Origin: Pseudohalocynthiibacter aestuariivivens
Lineage (GTDB): Bacteria; Pseudomonadota; Alphaproteobacteria; Rhodobacterales; Rhodobacteraceae
Assembly (NCBI RefSeq): GCF_018457175.1
Contig: NZ_JAGFNU010000015.1
Location: forward strand, 1-60,763
Length of the DNA: 60,763 nt
Reading direction: 5' to 3'
Shown here: positions 8,161-17,534 of the stretch, piece by piece
Numbering within the stretch: the first letter of the stretch is position 1
Layout: every line of letters begins with the position of its first letter
Notes under the pieces: generated by a model
Told to the model about the DNA's origin: nothing
Seen by the model: only the letters and a program-made list of their open reading frames with translations
The model's database searches: none
Program-made: the position numbers and the translations under genes

Positions 8161-9192
8161 ATGAAAGCTGTTGGTGTCCTTGAAAATCTTCCCACAAGCG
8201 ATGAAGCTAGCTTCGTTGATTTTGAACTGGCAACCCCTGTTGCCAAAGGCAAAGATCTACTTGTGCGTATTAACGGAATTTCCCTTAACCCTGTGGATTT
8301 CAAAGAAAGGCACGATATTGTCGGCAGGTTGGCCGACCCGCTTATCTTGGGGTGGGATGCCTGTGGCGAGGTTTTGGCCGTCGGTGATGACGTCAAAACA
8401 TACAAAGTAGGCGACATGGTCATGTATGCTGGTGAGATTAATCGTCCAGGTTGCTACGCGGAACTGCAGCTCGTTGACGAGCGTATTGTCGGTCCAAAAC
8501 CTGAGAGCCTGACACCAGAGGAGGCCGCCTGCATTCCGCTAACCACACTTGCGGCATGGGAGGCGCTGTTTGACCGTCTGGAGATTGACCGCATAACAGA
8601 CGAGAATACCGCACTTCTGATAATTGGCGGTGCTGGAGGGCTTGGGTCAATGGCCATTCAATTTGCTCGCCAGCTCTCCAAGTGCAAAATCATTGCGACA
8701 GCATCGCGCAAAGAGAGCAAAGATTGGTGCCTCAAAATGGGCGCGCATCACGTCATCGACCATTCAAAAAACATAAAGAACCAACTGGTCGACTTGGGCC
8801 ATGATACTGTTCCTTTGATTTTGAACCTCAGCAACAACATTCCGTATTGGGAAGTCATGGCTGATATAGTCTCTCCCGAAGGTGCAATTTGTTTGGTCGC
8901 CAGCACCAAGGCGAAACTGGATCTTGACCTGTTCATGGGAAAAAGTGTGCGCATTAATTACGAGCTGATGTTTACCCGTTCGCTGTATTCAACAGACAAA
9001 ATGCCTATCCAGGCTGACGTCTTGCGACAGGTCGCTGGCATGATTGATGCCGGAACGATCCTGCACTCTAGAACCGAAGATATGGGCGAAATTTCAGCTG
9101 CAAACATCAGAAAGGCTCACGCTCGCGTTGAGACAGGACGGATGATCGGGAAAGCAACGCTGTCGGGTGTTAACACCCAAACGGGGCCATAG
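8161..9192 (+). CDS. MDR-superfamily NAD(P)H-dependent oxidoreductase
   Basis: The 343-residue medium-chain dehydrogenase/reductase has a GroES-like N-terminal half (NPVDFKERHDIVG, ILGWDACGEVLAVG) and a Rossmann half with the nucleotide motif IGGAGGLGSMAIQFARQL. The zinc-ligand GHE motif of true alcohol dehydrogenases is replaced by GWDACGEV, as in the quinone oxidoreductase/enoyl-reductase-type branch, so it is probably zinc-independent. I start at MKAVGVLEN, where GGAAAG lies upstream; a frame-consistent ATG 27 bases earlier has no site. Likely controlled by the divergent LysR gene. Confidence 0.8.
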   Translation: MKAVGVLENLPTSDEASFVDFELATPVAKGKDLLVRINGISLNPVDFKERHDIVGRLADPLILGWDACGEVLAVGDDVKTYKVGDMVMYAGEINRPGCYAELQLVDERIVGPKPESLTPEEAACIPLTTLAAWEALFDRLEIDRITDENTALLIIGGAGGLGSMAIQFARQLSKCKIIATASRKESKDWCLKMGAHHVIDHSKNIKNQLVDLGHDTVPLILNLSNNIPYWEVMADIVSPEGAICLVASTKAKLDLDLFMGKSVRINYELMFTRSLYSTDKMPIQADVLRQVAGMIDAGTILHSRTEDMGEISAANIRKAHARVETGRMIGKATLSGVNTQTGP

Positions 9193-9955
9193 ATTTTGGA
9201 AAGGATCATTACGAATACTATTGCTGATCTCAGCGGCCCCTGCTCAAAGAAGGCACAATGTCAGTGCGCGTTCGCACCGAGCCGCGTAGCTGCCTGCGGT
9301 GCTCAACGTCGAAGAAGTCACGGGTCTTCTGGCGGTCACCCCCAGTCCGGGGCCCAGAAATCACGCGGCGCTCTGCATTTCGTATGGCGTGGGGCTAGTA
9401 GATGTCGCCCAACGCCCCCTGATTAAGAATACCTGATAAATCCCCGTCCAAAACAGGCCGGAGGAAATGTCTATCGTATCGCAGGATACAGTTGGTATAG
9501 ACGGCAAAATCATATGCCGCAGGCCACCGAGCTTTGGGATCACATTTCGCTTCGTTTCCGACCAACTCTTTTCAGCTAATTGGGGAGGCAACGCAAAAAA
9601 GCGAGCGCCGGACCATATCCTGCTGAGCAGCTGTTTTAGTTTGCTCACTCCATCTTTCCTAAAAGATTAAAGTGTTGCATTGGCCAGTTGAAACCGCAAC
9701 CCGAAGCGCTCCCACCCTTGGTTTCCACCCACGAGTGCTGACCTCAGACACCAAATTCCCCAAAGTAATATGGGAATTGAATCAGCGGTAGCGCCTTCGA
9801 TCGACAAGAACTTTTCAACAAAATTCGCCAATGCTCAAAAATTGACTGTTTCAACAGTATCCGCCCAAATTTGCCGAATGCTCCGATGCATCCAATGTCC
9901 GTCCTGCTCAGAACCTACGGAACAGCTGCACCACTTTGTTCAAAGGCACTCTTGA
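9193..9955. other. Gene-poor stretch with debris
   Basis: These 760 bases hold no intact gene. The only recognisable content is the inverted duplicate of the NIPSNAP 3' end (9419-9521). The short open frames on both strands lack ribosome sites. I read it as a recombination scar. Confidence 0.6.
9419..9521 (-). pseudogene. NIPSNAP gene 3' fragment (inverted duplicate, copy B)
   Basis: On the minus strand it reads AAYDFAVYTNCILRYDRHFL, RPVLDGDLSGILNQ and then a stop a few codons later. This matches the end of the NIPSNAP protein encoded at 5501-5839. No start or N-terminal half is present. Confidence 0.8.
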
Positions 9956-12355
9956 TCAGACCGCTGCCGAAACGCGAGAGATTTTCCTGCCATGCGTCAG
10001 TTCACTGACGGACCGCACCAACGCAGCGGCATCAATACGGAAATGACGGTAAAGGTCCGCGATTGTCCCGGTTTGCCCAAAATGCTCAACCCCATGTGGG
10101 ACGGTTTGATGTCCTTGAACTGCACCAAGCCATGACAACGTGGCTGGATGACCGTCGATTACTGTCACGAGAACACAGTTGCGTGGCAGGTCGCTTAGCA
10201 GTTTTTCGATATGTGACTGAGCCCCATCTGTGCCATTGGATCTTGCGCGTTGCGCCGCTGTCCAGCCTGCATTCAGGCGATCTGCGGATGTAACGGCCAG
10301 AACCCCAACATCACGTCGTCCTTCGGCGATCATCCCAGCAGCTTTGATTGCCTCCGGCGCAACCGCACCCTGATAGGCGATCACGACTTCACAGGACGGG
10401 CCCGGTTTGCGTAGCCAGTAGGCCCCATCAATTGCACCTTGGCGAAAATCATCATCCACTCGCTTACCCGGCTGTTCAATCGGATTGGTGGTCAGGCGCA
10501 AATAGACAGAACCACCCGTTTCATCCCGCAACCATGTACGTTCGTCCGGATCACCTTCACCGTCTTTTTGCAGATAGGCAAAGGCCCATTCCATGATGGT
10601 GGCCAGTTCGTCTACAAAGGCTGGCTCAAATGCCGCCAAGCCGTCCTGCGACATGCCGATAAGCGGTGACGCGATGGATTGGTGGGCGCCGCCTTCAGGC
10701 GCGAGCGTAACACCAGACGGAGTACCAACGATCATGAACCGCGCATCCTGGTAGCAGGCATAGTTCAGCGCATCGAGGCCGCGAGAAACGAAAGGATCGT
10801 AAACCGTCCCAATCGGGATCAGGCGTTTGCCAAACACCGAATGCGACAGGCCCGCAGCGGCCAGCAACAAGAACAAGTTCATCTCGGCAATGCCAAGTTC
10901 TATGTGCTGGCCGTCTGGTGTGAATTCCCATTTCGCGGTGGAGGGGATATTCTCGGCCTTGAAGGTATCGACCTGATGCGACCGTGCGAACAGCTTGCGG
11001 CGATTGACCCATGGCCCGAGGTTTGTGGTTCCCGTCACATCGGGTGAAGTTGTCACAATCCGTTCGGCCAACAGGCTGTCGCCTTTGGACAGGTCATCAA
11101 GGATTTTACCAAATGCCATCTGGGTCGAGATTTCGCGATCCGATGAGATTCCAATTGAAGGCACATCGATGATATCGTCTCGATACCGGCGGCGGCCTTT
11201 TGCAAAGAATGGTGTTTGGGCCAATCGATCTTCAAAGGCCTTCGGATTTGAAATGGTGGCGAATTTTTCCCATTCCTCCCCGTCTGCCACGCCCATGAAC
11301 TTCTGCCACTCGGCCATCTGTGTCTTGTTCATAAGGCCGCCGTGGTTGTCTTTATGACCAGCGATAGGCGTGCCCCAGCCTTTGATCGTATAGGCGAGGA
11401 AGCACACAGGTCGATCATGGTCAATGGCCGCAAAAATATCTGCCATGGTCGACACGCAGTTACCGCCAAGGTTTTCCATCAATGCAGCCAGTTCTTCATC
11501 ACTGCGCCGCTCAAAAAGCGCGGTTACGTCGCCCTGATCGCCCAATGCATCCAGCAACCTTTCCCGCCAAATAGCGCCGCCCATATAGGTCAGGGCCGAG
11601 TAAAGCTGGTTCGGGCACTCATCGATCCACTGGCGTAATTTCTCTCCGCCCGGTTCCTCAAAAGCTGCGCGTTGCAGGTGACCATATTTGACGCGCACGA
11701 CATCCCAGCCGAAGGCATCAAATATCTGTTCAACTCGCTGGAACAACCCTTCACGCACAACCCCGTCCAAAGATTGGCGGTTGTAATCGATGATCCACCA
11801 ACAGTTGCGCAGATCGTTTTTCCAACCTTCCTGCAGAGCCTCATAAATGTTGCCCTCATCCAGTTCAGCGTCACCAACCAACGCGATCATACGGCCAAGT
11901 TTCTGGTCCCTGCCCCATGATTTAGCCTGAATGTAGTCTTGGATAATGGATGCAAATGACGTGACGGCGACACCAAGGCCGACGGATCCGGTTGAGAAAT
12001 CCACGTCATCAATGTCTTTGGTGCGACTTGGATAACTCTGCACACCGCCGTAGCCGCGGAAATTTTTCATTTTTTCGCGAGTCTGATTGCCCATCAAATA
12101 TTGGATTGCGTGGAACACAGGTGATGCGTGTGGCTTTACCGCCACCCGATCCTCTGGCCGCAGTGCCGAGAAATAGAGTGCTGTCATAATTGACACCATC
12201 GAAGCAGAACTTGCCTGATGCCCACCGACCTTAATTCCGTCGACCTTGGGGCGAATATGGTTGGCGTTGTGGATCATCCAGTGAGACAACCACAAAAGCC
12301 GCTGTTCGATAGTCTTAAGGTGTTGCTGTTGGGTGGTTTTATCTTCGGCACTCAT
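9956..12355 (-). CDS. Homodimeric 2-oxoacid dehydrogenase E1 / transketolase-family protein
   Basis: The 799-residue thiamine-diphosphate enzyme follows the single-chain AceE layout. The ThDP motif GDAELDEGNIYEAL with IIDYNRQSLDG lies near residues 163-200, a transketolase-like pyrimidine domain follows (about 400-620, HIELGIAEMN), then a C-terminal domain. It is shorter than E. coli AceE (887). Related proteins (MdeB in Pseudomonas) work on 2-oxobutyrate from methionine; pyruvate or another 2-oxoacid is equally possible here. No E2 or E3 gene is adjacent. AAGGACC precedes the ATG. Divergent to an Lrp-type regulator, which probably controls it. Confidence 0.8.
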   Translation of the reverse strand: MSAEDKTTQQQHLKTIEQRLLWLSHWMIHNANHIRPKVDGIKVGGHQASSASMVSIMTALYFSALRPEDRVAVKPHASPVFHAIQYLMGNQTREKMKNFRGYGGVQSYPSRTKDIDDVDFSTGSVGLGVAVTSFASIIQDYIQAKSWGRDQKLGRMIALVGDAELDEGNIYEALQEGWKNDLRNCWWIIDYNRQSLDGVVREGLFQRVEQIFDAFGWDVVRVKYGHLQRAAFEEPGGEKLRQWIDECPNQLYSALTYMGGAIWRERLLDALGDQGDVTALFERRSDEELAALMENLGGNCVSTMADIFAAIDHDRPVCFLAYTIKGWGTPIAGHKDNHGGLMNKTQMAEWQKFMGVADGEEWEKFATISNPKAFEDRLAQTPFFAKGRRRYRDDIIDVPSIGISSDREISTQMAFGKILDDLSKGDSLLAERIVTTSPDVTGTTNLGPWVNRRKLFARSHQVDTFKAENIPSTAKWEFTPDGQHIELGIAEMNLFLLLAAAGLSHSVFGKRLIPIGTVYDPFVSRGLDALNYACYQDARFMIVGTPSGVTLAPEGGAHQSIASPLIGMSQDGLAAFEPAFVDELATIMEWAFAYLQKDGEGDPDERTWLRDETGGSVYLRLTTNPIEQPGKRVDDDFRQGAIDGAYWLRKPGPSCEVVIAYQGAVAPEAIKAAGMIAEGRRDVGVLAVTSADRLNAGWTAAQRARSNGTDGAQSHIEKLLSDLPRNCVLVTVIDGHPATLSWLGAVQGHQTVPHGVEHFGQTGTIADLYRHFRIDAAALVRSVSELTHGRKISRVSAAV

Positions 12356-12503
12356 TGTCGGTCCTTTGGGTTTTCTCCACCGTGTCTCAACAACGTCTGG
12401 TGAAATTCGCGCAGAGACTAGTCGATTTACCTTGCAGCTTCCCGGCTTTATCGCGTTCTATTTCGGAAATTCAAACCATTATCCGCCACGAAAGTTAAAT
12501 TTA

Positions 12504-12974
12504 ATGTCCGATTCCGCTACAGTTGACGCATTTGATGTTCAAATACTCAGAGCACTCTGCGCTGACGGGCGCATTTCCGTGCAGGATCTGAGTGACCGCA
12601 TTGGCCTGAGCACCACACCGACCTCGCGCCGCATCCGAAGGCTGGAAGAAAGTGGGATCATCACCGGATACTCCTCATTGATTGATGAAGACGCGCTTGG
12701 GTTTAGCGTATCCGTGTTTGTCTCAGTTCAGCTCGACAAACAGGTCGATGATGCGCTGGCAAGTTTTGAGGCCGCCGTGCAGAAGTTTCCTGAAGTGGTG
12801 GATTGTTGGCTGATGACCGGCAATCGCGACTACCTGATGCGCATTGCCACGACCGGCCTGAAAGAGTTCGAGCAATTCCTGGTCGGGCGGTTGACCAAAG
12901 TGCCGGGCGTGGCTTCCATCGAATCCTCTATTCCGCTGCGGCGTGTAAAATCAGGAGGCGCGCGTATTCCTTGA
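12504..12974 (+). CDS. Lrp/AsnC-family regulator
   Basis: The 156-residue protein has an N-terminal helix-turn-helix (DAFDVQILRALCADGRISVQ, LSDRIGLSTTPTSRRIRRLE) and a C-terminal RAM/ligand domain (DCWLMTGNRDYLMRIATTGL), the normal size for the family. It is divergent to the E1-like gene with 148 bases between. Lrp-type regulators commonly sit beside the amino-acid or keto-acid gene they control, which supports an amino-acid-derived substrate for the enzyme. Confidence 0.9.
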   Translation: MSDSATVDAFDVQILRALCADGRISVQDLSDRIGLSTTPTSRRIRRLEESGIITGYSSLIDEDALGFSVSVFVSVQLDKQVDDALASFEAAVQKFPEVVDCWLMTGNRDYLMRIATTGLKEFEQFLVGRLTKVPGVASIESSIPLRRVKSGGARIP

Positions 12975-13519
12975 CACCCGCTTTCGAGCAGCTCGGTCTC
13001 GCGTTTATTTGTCGCGGCGGTGTCAGATGAATTCGATCCAGTCTCAGTTTCGCCGCCAAATGGCGGAAACCATGCTGAACAAAGCGGATACTACTCTATC
13101 ATAGCAACAGCGCGGTTCAGTTCAAAGTTCTCGCACGAATTAAGACGGCGCTCGTGTTAGAGATAAGCTGACCTGAATTCTTCAGAACAAAGGCGTCACG
13201 GGGCCGATTGCTTCGCGGCCGTAAGCATAGAATTCCGTGGAGATGCCAATTGGGCAAGATGATAAGAACCTGTCAGGCACGTGTCGCTGACCGGTGCAAT
13301 CTTTCAGTCAAACAGCACACAGGCCGCACACGCCACTTCTGAACACAAAAACGGGTCAAATTGCCCCTACGTAATAAGCACGTCGGCGATGTTTTGGTGG
13401 TGGGCGAGAACAAGTCTTCTGGAACGAAGATATGCAGACCCGCATGGAAGAGATTGACCAATGATGATGTCTCTTTTCACGCTGGTGGCGGTTAATAGAT
13501 ATCAGCGATGGAGAAATGC
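12975..13519. other. Intergenic stretch of about 545 bases
   Basis: No intact gene was found. A stop-free run ending at 13464 reads QVFWNEDMQTRMEEIDQ, which might be the tail of a lost gene, but I cannot name it. No terminator or RNA gene was recognised. Confidence 0.4.
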
Positions 13520-14419
13520 GTGCCGCTTACAGACACCAAAGTAGGGTTTATCGGCCTTGGGCTCATGGGTAGCCCGATGGCTGCCAACCTTCTCGCAGCA
13601 AATGCCACCCTGACGATTTACAATCGAACGGCCTCAAAATGTGCTGGATTGGCCGAAAAGGGCGCCTCGGTTGCTGCCACACCGAAGGAAATTGCACAAT
13701 GCACAGGCACGGGTTTCATAATTCTTTGTGTGAGCGATACACCGTCCCTCAAGGCGGCAATTTGCGACACAAACGGCGTGCTGCCAGGGCTGGTTCACGG
13801 CGCAACTGTAATCGACATGGGTTCTTCGTCCGTCACCGCAACCCGGCAATTGGCAAATATTGTTGAGGAAGCGGGCGGACGATACGTTGATGCGCCGGTG
13901 TCGGGCGGCGAGGCTGGAGCAAAGGCTGGCTCCTTGTCCATTATGGCGGGTGGTAAACCTACGGATATCGAACGCGTAAAATCGGTGTTTGACGTTTTGG
14001 GCGACTCGCTTACCCACATTGGCCCTGTCGGTACAGGCCAGGCCGCGAAGGTTGCCAACCAAGCTATCGTCGGGGCGACGGTCGGAATAATCGCAGAATC
14101 TCTTTCCCTTGCGAAGGCTGCAGGGGCCGACTTGGACCGGGTCCGCGAGGCTTTGATGGGCGGCTTTGCGGCAAGCCGCATCCTGGAACTACATGGGCAA
14201 AGAATGATTGATGGCGCCTTCACCCCTGGTGCCCGCGCGACAACCCAGAAAAAGGACATGCGCCAAGCCATTGAACTGGCCGAGGAGGTCGACCTTTCGT
14301 TACCACTTATGCGCCAAAGCCGTGATCTCTGGATCAAAATGGTCGATGAAGGTCTGGGCGATCTGGATCAATCCGGCTACTTCCAATTCGTGGAATCGGA
14401 CCAGGAACCCAAAACTTGA
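13520..14419 (+). CDS. 2-hydroxy-3-oxopropionate (tartronate semialdehyde) reductase family
   Basis: The 299-residue beta-hydroxyacid dehydrogenase has an NAD(P) fingerprint GFIGLGLMGSPMAANLL, the substrate motif DAPVSGGEAGAKAGSLSIM and the catalytic Lys in GQAAKVANQ. Tartronate semialdehyde reductase (GarR/GlxR) gives glycerate; 3-hydroxyisobutyrate dehydrogenase is the close alternative. The hydroxypyruvate isomerase gene next door favours the first. GTG 13520 is chosen because GGAG lies six bases upstream; an ATG four codons earlier overlaps that site. Confidence 0.8.
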   Translation: MPLTDTKVGFIGLGLMGSPMAANLLAANATLTIYNRTASKCAGLAEKGASVAATPKEIAQCTGTGFIILCVSDTPSLKAAICDTNGVLPGLVHGATVIDMGSSSVTATRQLANIVEEAGGRYVDAPVSGGEAGAKAGSLSIMAGGKPTDIERVKSVFDVLGDSLTHIGPVGTGQAAKVANQAIVGATVGIIAESLSLAKAAGADLDRVREALMGGFAASRILELHGQRMIDGAFTPGARATTQKKDMRQAIELAEEVDLSLPLMRQSRDLWIKMVDEGLGDLDQSGYFQFVESDQEPKT

Positions 14420-14472
14420 ACAGACAAATTATGCCCTTTTCAAATTTCTCAGATGAGCACTAAGGACAAAAA

Positions 14473-15243
14473 ATGGCTCTAAACTTCGCGGCGAATCTTA
14501 GCTTTATGTTTACCGAGCTGCCTTTTCCAAAGCGGTTTATGTCCGCGGCAAAAGCGGGCTTTAGGGGCGTGGAGTTTCTGTTTCCTTATCAATATTCTCC
14601 GAGCGAAATCTCTGAGTTTGTACAGCGCGCTGGAGTAACCCTTGCCCTCCACAACCTCCCACCCGGAGACTGGCGCGCTGGCGACCGTGGCCTCGCTGCG
14701 ATCGCCGGGCGGCAGGGCGAATTCAGAGAAACCGTCGAAACCGCATTGATCTATGCACAGGCGACCGGCCTGAAACAAATGCACGTCATGGCCGGATGCG
14801 TCGGCGAAGCCGAGCTCTCTGATGCTGGGGATGTTTATCTGGAGAACCTTAGTCATGCTGCGAGTCGCTTTGCTGACGCCGGGATTACTGCCTTAATTGA
14901 ACCGATCAACACAAATGATATGCCCAGGTATTTCCTGAGCAATACCGATGCCGCCCGACGCGTTATTGAACAGGTTGGCGCCCGCAATCTGCGCCTTCAG
15001 TTTGATTGTTACCACGCGCAGATTACGAACGGCGATGCGCTTGGCGCGCTTAAAGAGAGCTTTACTGACATCGCTCACATTCAGATTGCAAGCGTCCCGG
15101 ATCGGCGTGAACCGGATCACGGCGACTGCGACTACACAATCATTTTTTCTAACTTGGAAAGGCTTGGATACGACGGCTGGATCGGTTGTGAATACCACCC
15201 CCGGGGCGCTACTGAGGACGGTTTGAACTGGCGTCCTCAGTAG
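14473..15243 (+). CDS. hyi: Hydroxypyruvate isomerase
   Basis: The 256-residue TIM-barrel protein of the AP-endonuclease-2 superfamily begins MALNFAANLSFMFTELPF and has the Hyi landmarks HNLPPGDW, the metal-binding Glu in ALIEPINT and the second Glu in GCEYHPRG. Hyi interconverts hydroxypyruvate and tartronate semialdehyde. Together with the reductase 53 bases upstream it forms a glycerate branch of glyoxylate metabolism. No glyoxylate carboligase gene is in the window. AAGGAC precedes the ATG. Confidence 0.88.
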   Translation: MALNFAANLSFMFTELPFPKRFMSAAKAGFRGVEFLFPYQYSPSEISEFVQRAGVTLALHNLPPGDWRAGDRGLAAIAGRQGEFRETVETALIYAQATGLKQMHVMAGCVGEAELSDAGDVYLENLSHAASRFADAGITALIEPINTNDMPRYFLSNTDAARRVIEQVGARNLRLQFDCYHAQITNGDALGALKESFTDIAHIQIASVPDRREPDHGDCDYTIIFSNLERLGYDGWIGCEYHPRGATEDGLNWRPQ

Positions 15244-15369
15244 GGACATCGCCCGTTGTTTCCGTGGTGCGTGCTGATCTTCAACAAGAAGGAAATCGAA
15301 TAAACCGAGCCCTTCGCTTTAAACTTGTACGATGCATAGCTCGACCAATCGCCACAGATTTGGGTTAAC

Positions 15370-15555
15370 ATGATTTATTTTGAATACGATCAAACATTGT
15401 TAAATCGAATGGCGAAAGAAAAACCGCTTGGGGTACTCGTGGCTATAATTTGCGTAATACTCAGTACGATCGCGATTTGGATATATTTCTCAAAACAAGA
15501 ACTCCCAAATGATGCCCAAGTTTCCTTTCCTACGACTAGTCAGCCAGACCAATAA
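15370..15555 (+). CDS. Possible small single-pass membrane protein
   Basis: A 61-codon frame encodes one hydrophobic segment (LGVLVAIICVILSTIAIWIY, residues 20-39) with basic residues before it and a polar tail. There is no good ribosome site and no family match. It is AT-rich compared with the neighbours. It may be real or chance. Confidence 0.35.
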   Translation: MIYFEYDQTLLNRMAKEKPLGVLVAIICVILSTIAIWIYFSKQELPNDAQVSFPTTSQPDQ

Positions 15556-15699
15556 TTTTGGTCGGCCCTACCTAAGTGACCCAGTTTGAATGCTGGTGCA
15601 TGATTGGCCTGGATGGTTCCAAGTAATACTTGTTATCTCATCCCATATTCGCGATTCTTTGTGTATTCGGTTCTTGTTTTAAAAAAGGTGGATGTGCGA

Positions 15700-16509
15700 A
15701 TGGGTAATGATGCAAGCCGGTTTGTCGGTGATATTCCCAAACATTATGACTCAGGGCTCGGCCCTAACATCTTCGAGTATTTTGCTGCGCAAGTTGCCAA
15801 ACGAAGCGCGGCGTTTTCTCCGCAAATGGTGCTCGAGATAGCAGCTGGTACAGGATTTGTGAGCAGATTTTTACGCGACGCCTTGCCAGATGATGTTCCG
15901 CTGCTCGTGACTGATCTGAATGCACCCATGCTAGAAATTGCAGCGAAGAAATTTCATGCAGACGAAAAGGTTATGTTCAAGCCAGTCGATGCAATGTCGT
16001 TGCCATTCGAAGATGATCAGATAAATCAGATCGTTTGTCAGTTCGGAGTGATGTTCTTTCCGGACATTGTCGCATCGTACCGCGAAGTCGCGCGCGTGCT
16101 CAGGCCAGGGGGGCAATATATCTTTTCTGCCTGGTGCAAAAACGCTGACAATCCATTCTCTGAAGTGGCACACGAGGCTATCGCCGAGTTTTTCCCTGAA
16201 AACCCTCCCGGATTTTACAAGATTCCATTCTTTTACAATGATCCGGATGTTGTGCTGAGCGACCTTGCCGAGGCGGGGCTTACAAACGCTTCACACGAAG
16301 AAATGAATCACGAGAGAGAAGTCACCGACCTAGAAGCCTTCGCGCGCGGACTTGTTCTCGGAAATCCAGTGTTTGATGAAATCAAAGACAGGGGTGGCGT
16401 GGACCCCATTGATGTGGTGCAACGCGTTCTTACCCGTCTAAGAGAGCGGTTTGGAGCGGAACCCGCGAAAATGCCCTTGAGAATAGGTGTTTACACCGCG
16501 CATAAATGA
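15700..16509 (+). CDS. Class I SAM-dependent methyltransferase
   Basis: The 269-residue protein has SAM motif I LEIAAGTGFVSRFL, the acidic motif VTDLNAPMLEIA and the UbiE-like post motif EVARVLRPGGQYIFSAW. It belongs to the methyltransferase-11/UbiE-like group of cytosolic small-molecule methyltransferases. I start at ATG 15700 (MGNDASRFVG), with AAGG upstream; in-frame GTG codons just before are possible, and the 32-residue upstream extension has no support. Substrate unknown. Confidence 0.8.
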   Translation: MGNDASRFVGDIPKHYDSGLGPNIFEYFAAQVAKRSAAFSPQMVLEIAAGTGFVSRFLRDALPDDVPLLVTDLNAPMLEIAAKKFHADEKVMFKPVDAMSLPFEDDQINQIVCQFGVMFFPDIVASYREVARVLRPGGQYIFSAWCKNADNPFSEVAHEAIAEFFPENPPGFYKIPFFYNDPDVVLSDLAEAGLTNASHEEMNHEREVTDLEAFARGLVLGNPVFDEIKDRGGVDPIDVVQRVLTRLRERFGAEPAKMPLRIGVYTAHK

Positions 16510-16582
16510 CTATCAGTCCGCGCATCAAAAGGCCGTCCGGCACTAGAGATCGTTCGCCAAACCTTAGAGGAGCCGTGTATTA

Positions 16583-16957
16583 TCAAGGCACGCTCTGCCC
16601 CGGAAAACGAGATGGCAAATTGTAGAAATCGCTTTCTCTAAGCAATTTGCAAAGGCTGTCAAAACAGTGATCCAAATGTTGATTGCACCAACATCTCCAA
16701 GCATTCAAACAAGGTGTCTCGTTCATTTTAAAGCGAACGAACTGCCATGTCATTTTCAAATAGACGGCACCGGCCCGGAGTTCGTCCAGCATTTGCTGCA
16801 ACCGCTTCAACTTCGTTTTTTCGCGTTTGGCGCTGTCTATCCTGCCAACATAATCATTGCGTTGGTACCAAGGGCGTCGATCGTAAAAGTCCCACAGCAC
16901 TTCCACCTTGAGAGCCAGCGCTATGTAGTCGGGCATGGGGTTCGCGGATCGTTTCAC
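16583..16957 (-). pseudogene. YdeI/OmpD-associated family protein with aberrant C-terminal extension
   Basis: From GTG 16957 the first 69 residues (MKRSANPMPDYIALALKVEV, RPWYQRNDYVGRIDSAKRE, LQQMLDELRAGAVYLKM) follow the short YdeI-like family, which normally ends near this point. Here the frame continues for 55 more residues that look random and Cys/Trp-rich. Several conserved positions are replaced, for example YVGRI where YLGWI is usual. I think the gene has lost its stop and is decaying, along with the neighbour upstream. An expressed variant is not excluded. Confidence 0.5.
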
Positions 16958-17012
16958 AATCGTGGCCTTTTGGGGCGTTGAGTTTCAGTTCGGAGCTCGA
17001 AGCAATAACCGT

Positions 17013-17534
17013 TCAGGATGTCCTCGCGACCCCAACGACGTAGTTCTTGCCGTAAGCTTTCGCGCATTTAGGGCAGGTCGTGTAGAAGAAATATACTTCG
17101 TCACTTTCGAATCCGGCTTCTTTTGTTATCTGCTGCATTTCCTGATGCCAGTTTTGCGTTTTTATATGGGCCCTCAAAGACCTTCGTCACGAAGTTTCCA
17201 GTTATCGTCGTCGCTTCTTCTTCTGGCACAGGCGCAGATATCGCGAAGAGGTGTTCAGCCTTCCACGGGAAATATCCCGGCTAAGGACAATGTAGTTGTC
17301 TGTGTCATATGCACCTGCGGATTCAATATTCTTTTGAACCCGTTCAAACACTTTGCCCATATTGACCGCGATGTGCAAAACCGAGTTCGTCATCGCACGC
17401 ACGAAGCTCTTGTCCTCGAAATGCAGCTCGGCCCCGTCTCAACCGTCCGGATTGAATAAGGGGCAACAGCCGGTTGTATTGACCGTGTCGTCGAAGCGGG
17501 GAAGTGCATTGGATTCCATTTTGACCTCGCTCAT
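17013..17534 (-). pseudogene. Broken gene for a small CxxC protein
   Basis: From ATG 17534 the protein would read MSEVKMESNALPRFDDTVN, then CCPLFNPDG. A TGA at 17439-17441 interrupts it where a Trp codon would fit before DGAELHFEDKSF. A frameshift near 17267 and a second near 17150 that restores the frame split the rest: SRDIS, then WKAEHLFAISAPVPEEEA, then WHQEMQQITKEAG. It ends YFFYTTCPKCAKAYGKNYVV. I know this ending from conserved proteins of about 170 residues with no assigned function. One nonsense and two frame changes make it dead. Confidence 0.8.

Noticed and set aside
16935-17459. A 174-codon plus-strand open frame
   Set aside because: The opposite strand carries the CPKC pseudogene with recognisable protein sequence; the plus frame has no match.
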